DNA from: RPQK01 sp041946865
GTDB lineage: Bacteria; Acidobacteriota; UBA6911; RPQK01
Reading direction: 5' to 3'
Assembly: GCA_041946865.1 (NCBI GenBank)
Contig: JBHGBF010000221.1
Span: forward strand, 1 to 9,267
Length of the DNA stretch: 9,267 nt
Of the stretch, positions 1 through 6,184 are shown piece by piece. Position 1 is the stretch's first letter, and each line of letters begins with the position of its first letter. Under the pieces are notes generated by a model, which was given only the letters and a program-made list of their open reading frames with translations, was not told the DNA's origin and ran no database searches. The translations under genes and the position numbers were made by a program.

Positions 1-18
1 GAGGCTGGTGCCGCAGCC

Positions 19-124
19 AAGTCGCCGGGAGAAAACTGAAAATTGAAGCTCTGACACCGTCAATGCTCTGACACCGTCAAAGCCGTCGGGAGAAAACTGA
101 AAATTGAAGCTCTGACACCGTCAA
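19..124. repeat. Two-copy direct repeat, 45-nt unit with 61-bp period
   Basis: Bases 19-63 and 80-124 are the same 45-nt sequence with two mismatches. The last 38 nt (26-63 and 87-124) are identical. The spacer between them repeats the last 16 nt of the unit (65-80), and the last 13 nt appear again at 125-137. This gives a nested pattern of one long unit in two copies and its 3' tail in four. No frame reads as a recognisable protein through here. The repeat ends exactly where homology to an NmrA-like protein begins, so it may be the scar of an insertion or slippage event, or a dispersed intergenic repeat of this genome. The repetition is directly visible; its origin is unknown. Confidence 0.9.
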
Positions 125-136
125 CTGACACCGTCA
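52..136. promoter_or_regulatory. Cluster of four TGAC-N3-GTCA palindromes
   Basis: The 11-nt sequence TGACACCGTCA occurs at 52-62, 69-79, 113-123 and 126-136. Each copy is an inverted repeat of TGAC around a three-base centre, the geometry of a small dimeric-regulator half-site pair. Start-to-start spacings are 17, 44 and 13 nt, so they are not on a constant helical face. A fifth partial copy (TGACACC) starts at 138. They could be operators of a lost promoter, or simply part of the repeat unit. The sequence alone cannot decide, and the regulatory reading is speculative. Confidence 0.25.
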
Positions 137-508
137 ATGACACCCGGCCGCTATGTCGCCGGCCGTCTCGAGCGCCTGGATTTTCGCGGGAAGGAGGTCG
201 CCGAGCTTCTGGGTCAGAGAGACATCCGGATGACGGAGGCAGCCAGGATTATCGGTGAAGCCCTCGGCAGACCGGATCTGAAATATCAACAGCTGGATTC
301 TGCGACCATGAGACAGGCACTCCTGGCGGCGGGAGTCAGCGCAGGATTCGCTGACCTCATCGTCGAGATGAACCGTGCCATGAGCGAGGGACGTGTGGCG
401 GCCACTCAGCCCCGTACAGCGCAGAACACGACGCCGACCAGCTTGGAGGAGTTCGCCCGCAGTCGACTGTCCGGCATGGTCCTGGCACACTCGCCCTCCC
501 GAGGCTGA
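137..508 (+). pseudogene. Truncated NmrA-like NAD(P)-binding protein, C-terminal fragment
   Basis: The 123-residue frame resembles the C-terminal third of NmrA/HSCARG-type atypical short-chain dehydrogenases, which are usually close to 290 residues. These bind NAD(P) through an N-terminal Rossmann domain and act as redox sensors or reductases. Visible family features are the GRYVAGRL segment, LDFRGKEVAELLGQRD, the helix MTEAARIIGEALGRPDLKY, and the closing NTTPTSLEEFA motif near residue 100. The Rossmann glycine motif and roughly the first 190 residues are absent. An in-frame TGA lies at 113-115 inside the upstream repeat. The ATG at 137 is created at the repeat boundary and has no ribosome binding site, so translation is doubtful. 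The last 15 or so residues no longer look like the family. I call it a pseudogene relic that converges on the operon to its right. The family assignment is by recognition of motifs, not by search. Confidence 0.6.
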
Positions 509-701
509 AGCGGGGCGTCAGCCCCCCGGGCTTGCCTGCGGGCGCACAACTCCTCCTAGATTAGGGTGTGACGTCCGCCGCTACTTCCGCTGTCGCCTGC
601 TGGCGGGAGTTCCTTCTGGCTGCTCCACTACCTCAACGACGAGCACAGGCACTTCGCGCTTCTCCTCTCTCAGTCCCAGCCCGTATTAGCTTGTGCGTTG
701 G
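509..701. other. Intergenic stretch between convergent genes
   Basis: This 193-nt gap separates the NmrA-like fragment from the end of the minus-strand operon. It holds a short hairpin GGGGC-GTCA-GCCCC (512-525) without a following T run. I see no convincing gene or intrinsic terminator for either direction. Frames crossing it lack a start, a ribosome binding site and any recognisable motif. Confidence 0.5.
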
Positions 702-2972
702 TCACCTTGGTCGCCAGCGGTGGCGATTTGATCGGCCGGGGGGCGGGTCTGCAATGATGGCCAACACTTTGCGAGCGGGACAGGTGATCGATTGGGAGGT
801 TCGACCCGGGTTCCAGCCGAGGTCCAGGGAATTGTCACCTCGGATCGCAAACCGGTAACGCGGCGCAGGCAGGTCAAATCCGAGCGTCACGGTCAGGTCC
901 TGCTCCGTAGCGTTAGCCAGCAGGGTGGCGAAGCGGTCGTCGAGCTGCCATGAGTGGGCCACGATCGCTGGCGCCCGATACTGGCCCGCCAGGTCGTCGG
1001 CATCGTTATGCAGGTTGTAAGCGTAGAAGTGATAGGTGTGTGCGGGGACATCCCGCATCGCGGGATTTGAAACCATCCGGCCAAAGGCCAGGAAATCCGT
1101 GGCCCAATCGGTGCGCAGTCGAGCCAATTGCCGGAGGAATGCGGCCTTGTCCTGACTGACCGCGTACTGGTGTGCGGCGTCGAGCGCCATCTCGCCGCTC
1201 CCGTAGAGAAGCATGAGCCCGTCACCGGGACCCATGCCTGGGAAAAGGTCCATACCCTGAAACTCGTAGTTCAGCTCGAGGAGGGCGCCGGCGAGCTGCG
1301 TGTGCGCGGAGGTGAAGTAGAAAAGATCGCCCGCCTCGTCGGCCAGGTTCGCCCAGCCATCCAGGCGAATCGGACCGAACTCGTGATAGACCGCTTCGAA
1401 ATGCGGAATAAAAACGCTCTTTTCCGCCAGGATATCCTGCCTGGCTGCAAGGCCATCCCAATCTCCGTATACCCATGCCCCGGAGCGCCACTGCCAGAAG
1501 TCGACCGTGTCGATCTGGTACTCCGACATTCCTTCGGTTCCTTGCGGGACATACTGGCCGCGCGCCTGGCTGGTCGATTGCTTCGTCACTTGATAGATGG
1601 TTTCAGCGTCGAAGCTGCCGGGTTGATGGCCGTGAACCGTCGACCAACAAGTGGGACTCATGGGAATGTCATAGTAGTTTGCCTGACACGCGCCCTGGCG
1701 AACCAGTTCGGTGTCGCGTTCGCGGTGGAACTCCACCCACCAGGGGGCCTGGCTGCACATGACCCAATAGTCCTCGAAACTGAGCGGCTTTCCATCGGTC
1801 TTCAAAGCGGCGTGTCTTACGGCCTCGGCAACCCCCTGCGCCTGCATCTGATAGAACGAATTAAACTCAAATCCAGCCCAGTAAGAACCCGTGTCCGTGA
1901 TCGCTGCCCGGTTCTTTGGATTGAGGGCAGGAGGAAGGTAGCTTTGCAGACTGCCATGATAGATTCGCCGGCTTTTGCCGTTGATGATGACCATCTCGCC
2001 CGGCTGCCAGTCAAAGCCCATGACGTGAAAAACCGGGGCGCCGGCGTACTCGGCGATCGCGCGCAAGGGCACGGAGAAATCATGGGCCGAGGAAATCCCG
2101 AACGTCGCACACCCCACTTCTTGGAGCAACCACCCGGACGCTTCTCCGCGCTTCAGGCGCTCGCGTAGCGTCCCGCGCCCGCACCAAGGCTGCTGCGCAG
2201 CCCATTCACGATAGATGGCGGCGCCTTCGACAAAATCCCCGCGCGTCATGGAAGCAATGGTTACGCCGTAATCGTTCTGCCCGGTGAAGTACAGCCCGAC
2301 GCATTGCCGTTCCGTATCGTACAGCACGCTCACGCTTCGGTTCGGCGCCCACTCGAAAGCGCGATTGAATGTACAGAAGCCCCCAACTCCATCTTCATAG
2401 TACGAGACGTCGAGCTGAGAGGAACCGAGCGGCGCTGTTCCCGGCGCCTGCAAGTAGGCGCACGGTCGCCGGTATTCGTGATCAAAGACGGAAAGCCGAC
2501 TGGCAGGCCCCCAATCCGAAACACCGGACACGGCAGGGTAGGCGATCACCGTGCCTTTCGGTTCCACTCTCACGTCGATCTGCAGCTTGCCTTGTTGGAC
2601 CACAACCGCCGCCCGCACTTCGCACGCCGGACTGCTCAGCCGCCAATGCAGCTGCGTCAGCCCTCCCTCGGCAGTCCAGTCAAACGCCTGAACGACCGCC
2701 GGGACCGGCCTCGTTTTCCCCTTCTCGCCAGCGTCGTAAGCAAAGATGGGCGCTCCCTTCGGAGGATCATCGATGACCAGTCTTTGTCCGGTCACGAGAT
2801 TCTCCACCTGCACGAGCTGGCCGTCAGTCGGACTGAAAGTCGCCCGAATACGATCGTCGGCCACGATTATCGGGGTCTGCTCCAGGACAAGAGCGGCCGT
2901 AGCCGGGTTGGAAGGGAGGTCGGGAAAGAGTCCGCTCAAAAGAAAGGCAGCGAAAACCTTCGCCTTTGCCAT
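702..2972 (-). CDS. Putative secreted DUF6259-like glycoside-hydrolase-type protein
   Basis: A 756-residue protein. The start at 2972 is fixed by GGAGGTGA three bases upstream. Residues 1-26 look like a Sec signal peptide: two lysines, a short hydrophobic run VFAAFLLSGLF, and an ATA-A cleavage site. Residues about 30-260 look like a beta-sandwich domain, ending in the segment IYREWAAQQPWC that I associate with DUF6259 proteins. The likely TIM barrel spans about 280-620, with a HGH motif at 447-449, GTEGMSE at 478-484 whose acidic residues E480 and E484 are candidates for catalysis, and IPHFEAVYHEFG at 522-533. A final beta-rich domain covers about 640-745. DUF6259 proteins are thought to resemble clan members acting on polysaccharides, but the substrate is unknown and I do not assign one. 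It is the last gene of the operon, 23 nt behind addA. Its presence behind a DNA-repair pair is unexpected. Confidence is high for a real exported protein and moderate for the family. Confidence 0.7.
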   Translation of the reverse strand: MAKAKVFAAFLLSGLFPDLPSNPATAALVLEQTPIIVADDRIRATFSPTDGQLVQVENLVTGQRLVIDDPPKGAPIFAYDAGEKGKTRPVPAVVQAFDWTAEGGLTQLHWRLSSPACEVRAAVVVQQGKLQIDVRVEPKGTVIAYPAVSGVSDWGPASRLSVFDHEYRRPCAYLQAPGTAPLGSSQLDVSYYEDGVGGFCTFNRAFEWAPNRSVSVLYDTERQCVGLYFTGQNDYGVTIASMTRGDFVEGAAIYREWAAQQPWCGRGTLRERLKRGEASGWLLQEVGCATFGISSAHDFSVPLRAIAEYAGAPVFHVMGFDWQPGEMVIINGKSRRIYHGSLQSYLPPALNPKNRAAITDTGSYWAGFEFNSFYQMQAQGVAEAVRHAALKTDGKPLSFEDYWVMCSQAPWWVEFHRERDTELVRQGACQANYYDIPMSPTCWSTVHGHQPGSFDAETIYQVTKQSTSQARGQYVPQGTEGMSEYQIDTVDFWQWRSGAWVYGDWDGLAARQDILAEKSVFIPHFEAVYHEFGPIRLDGWANLADEAGDLFYFTSAHTQLAGALLELNYEFQGMDLFPGMGPGDGLMLLYGSGEMALDAAHQYAVSQDKAAFLRQLARLRTDWATDFLAFGRMVSNPAMRDVPAHTYHFYAYNLHNDADDLAGQYRAPAIVAHSWQLDDRFATLLANATEQDLTVTLGFDLPAPRYRFAIRGDNSLDLGWNPGRTSQSITCPARKVLAIIADPPPGRSNRHRWRPR

Positions 2973-2975
2973 CGC

Positions 2976-2983
2976 TCACCTCC
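2976..2983 (-). promoter_or_regulatory. Strong ribosome binding site of the DUF6259-like gene
   Basis: The minus strand reads GGAGGTGA, then GCG, then the ATG at 2972. The match to the anti-Shine-Dalgarno sequence is near perfect and the spacing is suitable. This fixes the start and shows that the gene is translated independently of the preceding addA, which ends with TAG at 2996-2998. Confidence 0.8.
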
Positions 2984-2995
2984 AGGGCTGTCCCC

Positions 2996-5900
2996 CTATT
3001 TTCTTTGCGTGAAAGACCTGGCCACAACTCCCGTCATAGGAAGATGGACCACAAGTTCCGCGACCCGCATACCCAGACGCTCGATGATCTCGTGGTACGC
3101 ACGGAGCTGGCCGGAGAATTCCTTGGCCTTCGCCGCTGCCAGAGACCTCGGGATCGGCGCGCTCTTGTGGTCAACAATGACAGCGGATCCGTCCCGCAGC
3201 GTCAGAAGCAGATCCACCGTACCCACCCATTGGCCGGCGGTGGGCGCCTCCGAGGGATGTGAGTCCGGCTGGGATGCCGGCGTCAGTCTTCGAGGCGCCG
3301 TTATCGGGACCTCCGTGTACCACCTGCAGTCGGAGTAACGGGCTTTGACCCAGGAATCCAGGCGTGTCCCGCACCTGACCACTGCCTCGGGCCCGACCGT
3401 GCTCTCCATCCCGAACGCCTTCAGGCACCGGGCGGCAACGGCCGACTTCGCGCCGTCATCCAGATTGCTCAGGCTGGGGAGCGAAGCGAGGTAAGCATGA
3501 ATCGCGTTCCCCAAGGCCTGGTAATCATCGGTCCGCAGCCCGATCGGGAAGGGATTCTCCCCCGGCAGGTCTTCTACTGTGACGCGGATCTGCGCCTCCG
3601 CGCCTTCCTGGCCGCTCGGATTGTCGTAGCGCAACACGTCTGCAACTCGTCTTTCAGGCGGGATGGCCGTTTCGGCGAGCCAGGTTGTCTCCGCGGGAGG
3701 TTTTTGAATCCAATCTTCCGCACTTTCGCCATCCAAGTGGCGTATTAGGAAGGTTGTGTCGGTTCCGGCGAGGGCGTATTCTCCCGGATCCAAGTCGGCT
3801 GGAATGAACTCGCTGACCCCTGGAATAAGGTTGAGCCAATCCCACTTCCCGGGTCGGTGAGCGAGAACCAGTTTTCGTTTGGCTCTCGTGAAGCCGACAT
3901 AGAGCAGGCGGAGCGATTCTTCCTGATCGAGCCGCCTCAGTTCCTGGCCTGCCACTGTCATCAAAGCATCATCCTCAAGTCCCGAGCCGGTTGTGATTCT
4001 CCCGTAGCTGTCACAACCAAAGGGCCAAGGCCAGAAACGCATCTCGCGCCCTTCGAGGGGCTTGCCGGTTTCCGGCGATCCTCCGGAAACCCTCGGGCTC
4101 CATAGATCCGGCCTCCGGTCGAAGTCCAGTCCCGTAAGAATCACCACCGGCCACTCGAGGCCCTTGGCCCCGTGGTAGGTCATGACGGTGACCGCATCGA
4201 TTCCGGCCGCCGGCACGATCAGATCCTCGCCTTGGCCGGCCGCCTGCTCGAGATAGGAGATCAGGCCGGGCAGCGTGATTCCGAGCCCCAGTTGCTCGGA
4301 TTCGCCCTCGTACTGTTGGACAAGGGCCAGGAGATTGTCCAGATGACACCCTCGGCGCAAAGGCTCGCCCCAATGCCTGAGCCAGGTTGAAAGTCCTAAT
4401 GCCTCCACGGCCTCTTCAACAATCACGGTGGGCGGGTTCAAACGATGATCGATCCTCGCCAGCCTCTGCAGGACAGGGTGATCGGGCCACGGTTTTTCAG
4501 GCGGGCACTCCTCGCCCCGCGCCCGCTTCTCTCGGCTCTCATAGACAGCTCGAAGACGCTCGTTTACCCAGCTCGGCGTTCTTCGGCCCTGCTGCTCCAG
4601 GAGGTGCAGGATGGTGACCGCCGCCAGACTGTCGTACCGGTCGGCGATCAGCCTGAGGCCCGCCAGAACAAGCGCGCACTCCCTGGTAGTGAAGAGCCCC
4701 GGCAGTTTCATCACCGCCGGAATCCCCAAGTCGAAAAGAATGCTGGCGAAACCCTTGCCGTCCAGATTTGTTCGAGCGAGAACGGCGATTTCGCCGGCCT
4801 TGATTCCCTCTTTCATCAGCTGGGCGACTCCACTCGCCAAAGCAATCGCATCGCCCGTCTTGTTGGTGCACCCAAGAATCCACCGCTCAATCCCTCCCGG
4901 TTCGGCGGGATGCTCGGGTTTCAACGCGCATTGACTGCCGAATACCGGCGTGAAGAGCCGATTGACCACCCGGACGAGCCCGGCCTGGCTTCTGTAGTTC
5001 GAACCGAGAGTTTCTCGATTCGGCTTCGGAATCGAGTGCCAGACCTGCCGCATGAGCTCGGGATCTGTCCCCCGGAACCCGTAGATGGCCTGTTTTTCGT
5101 CACCCACCCAGCGCGATTCTCGGGCCAGCTCGGCCAGGCGCTGGAAAATGGCAAGCTGGATCGGATTCGTATCCTGAAACTCATCGACCACCACCAGCTC
5201 GAACTCGCGCCGCAGACTGTCGCGCAGCGCTTCGTCCTGGAGCAGCCGCAGGAACTCCACTTCCAGATCGGTAAAATCCAAAAGACCGCGTTGCCGCTTA
5301 AAGGCCTCGTATTCCCGTTCCAGCTTCCGGGTGAGCGCCGCCAGCCCCCGCGCGAATGCCCGGATGTCACCGTGCAGTTCCTCGACGTCACGGACTTTCG
5401 CCGCAAACGCCCTCAGCTCATCCAGGCAACTGTCAGCCCCGGATCTCTTTCCGGCTCGCATCTTCTTTGCCAGGAGAAAATCCGACCAGACACGCCGGCG
5501 AGCGTTCATCAGAGAGCGCAGCTCGGACCGGCAGTCCGCCGTGACTCCCGTCTCATCAGAGATCCGCTCTAATCGGGTCAGCGCTTGACCGGCCAGGCGG
5601 TAAAGGGCATCAAAACTCTTTGGGCTTGGGTGGGCCGCGCCCGGGCTCAGAATCCGACAGAGCTGGTTGGCGCTCGAGATGAGCTGCTCGGAGAAAGCCT
5701 CATCTTCCAGGAGATTGCTGCGTTTTTCCCGCAGCAGCGAGAGGGCCAGGACACCCGGATTACCCTGCTCCAGCCGCCGGCCCACATGAATTAGCTCGGC
5801 CTGGTCATCGAGGGGGATTCGGCCCAGCACCTCCCGCAAAACTCGCTCTCCCCCCACTTCTTCCATGACGGTTAGCTCAGGCGAGAGCCCGAGCTCCAGG

Positions 5901-6184
5901 GCAAACCGGGAGAGAATCTGATAGCCCACGCTGTGGACCGTCCCAATTGCGGCCAGCTCCAACCTGTCGGCTTTCTGGATCCGGCTTTGCGGGGCTAAGC
6001 CGGGAGCCGAAAGAATCCGAGCCTGAATCCTTCCTTTCAGCTCGGCCGCCGCCTTTTTTGTGAAAGTCGTAGCCAGGACTCTCGCAGGATCAAGGCCCGC
6101 AACCACCCTCTCCGCCACATATCGAGCCACTTCGTAGGTTTTTCCTGAACCGGCGCCGGCGCTTACAACGGTGACGCTTCCCAT
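2996..6184 (-). CDS. addA: AddA-like UvrD/RecB-family helicase-nuclease
   Basis: A 1062-residue superfamily-1 helicase fused to a RecB-type nuclease, the expected motor and 3'-strand-cutting subunit of an AddAB end-resection complex. Visible motifs: Walker A AGAGSGKT at 9-16; motif Ia ATTFTKKAAAEL from 38; Ib GTVHSVGYQIL from 81; Walker B VVDEFQDTN at 332-340; motif III VGDEKQAIYGFRG at 360-372; motif IV GSNYRS at 394-399; motif V VMTYHGAKGLEW from 667; motif VI LLYVGFTRAKRKL from 760. The nuclease keeps H896 in NAIH, D991 in VGTVDLLL, D1005 and K1007 in VDHKS, and QLRAY from 1026, so all expected catalytic residues are present. I chose ATG 6184, not 6235, because it overlaps the addB stop and follows AGGAGG by 8 nt; the extra 17 residues carry no motif. 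It is shorter than Bacillus AddA (about 1230 residues), and only eight residues precede Walker A. RecB itself or another UvrD-like nuclease is the alternative, but the AddB-like partner favours AddA. Confidence 0.9.
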   Translation of the reverse strand: MGSVTVVSAGAGSGKTYEVARYVAERVVAGLDPARVLATTFTKKAAAELKGRIQARILSAPGLAPQSRIQKADRLELAAIGTVHSVGYQILSRFALELGLSPELTVMEEVGGERVLREVLGRIPLDDQAELIHVGRRLEQGNPGVLALSLLREKRSNLLEDEAFSEQLISSANQLCRILSPGAAHPSPKSFDALYRLAGQALTRLERISDETGVTADCRSELRSLMNARRRVWSDFLLAKKMRAGKRSGADSCLDELRAFAAKVRDVEELHGDIRAFARGLAALTRKLEREYEAFKRQRGLLDFTDLEVEFLRLLQDEALRDSLRREFELVVVDEFQDTNPIQLAIFQRLAELARESRWVGDEKQAIYGFRGTDPELMRQVWHSIPKPNRETLGSNYRSQAGLVRVVNRLFTPVFGSQCALKPEHPAEPGGIERWILGCTNKTGDAIALASGVAQLMKEGIKAGEIAVLARTNLDGKGFASILFDLGIPAVMKLPGLFTTRECALVLAGLRLIADRYDSLAAVTILHLLEQQGRRTPSWVNERLRAVYESREKRARGEECPPEKPWPDHPVLQRLARIDHRLNPPTVIVEEAVEALGLSTWLRHWGEPLRRGCHLDNLLALVQQYEGESEQLGLGITLPGLISYLEQAAGQGEDLIVPAAGIDAVTVMTYHGAKGLEWPVVILTGLDFDRRPDLWSPRVSGGSPETGKPLEGREMRFWPWPFGCDSYGRITTGSGLEDDALMTVAGQELRRLDQEESLRLLYVGFTRAKRKLVLAHRPGKWDWLNLIPGVSEFIPADLDPGEYALAGTDTTFLIRHLDGESAEDWIQKPPAETTWLAETAIPPERRVADVLRYDNPSGQEGAEAQIRVTVEDLPGENPFPIGLRTDDYQALGNAIHAYLASLPSLSNLDDGAKSAVAARCLKAFGMESTVGPEAVVRCGTRLDSWVKARYSDCRWYTEVPITAPRRLTPASQPDSHPSEAPTAGQWVGTVDLLLTLRDGSAVIVDHKSAPIPRSLAAAKAKEFSGQLRAYHEIIERLGMRVAELVVHLPMTGVVARSFTQRK

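Noticed and set aside
512..525. Hairpin GGGGC-GTCA-GCCCC after the NmrA-like fragment as a terminator
   Set aside because: Only a 5-bp stem, followed by CCGGGCTT instead of a T run on the plus strand, and no T run on the minus strand.
711..726. Hairpin TCGCCA-GCGG-TGGCGA near the end of the operon as a terminator
   Set aside because: It lies inside the last codons of the DUF6259-like gene. The short TTT follows on the plus strand, the wrong direction for the operon.
1128..2168. 346-codon plus-strand open frame
   Set aside because: It lies antisense inside the DUF6259-like gene, has no ribosome binding site or recognisable domain, and is a typical shadow frame in GC-rich DNA.
2304..3338. 344-codon plus-strand open frame across the addA/DUF6259 junction
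   Set aside because: It is antisense to two well-supported genes and its sequence is arginine- and serine-rich without motifs, as expected for a shadow frame.
4445..5572. 375-codon plus-strand open frame
   Set aside because: It is fully antisense to the AddA helicase core, whose motifs are unambiguous. No independent evidence of coding.
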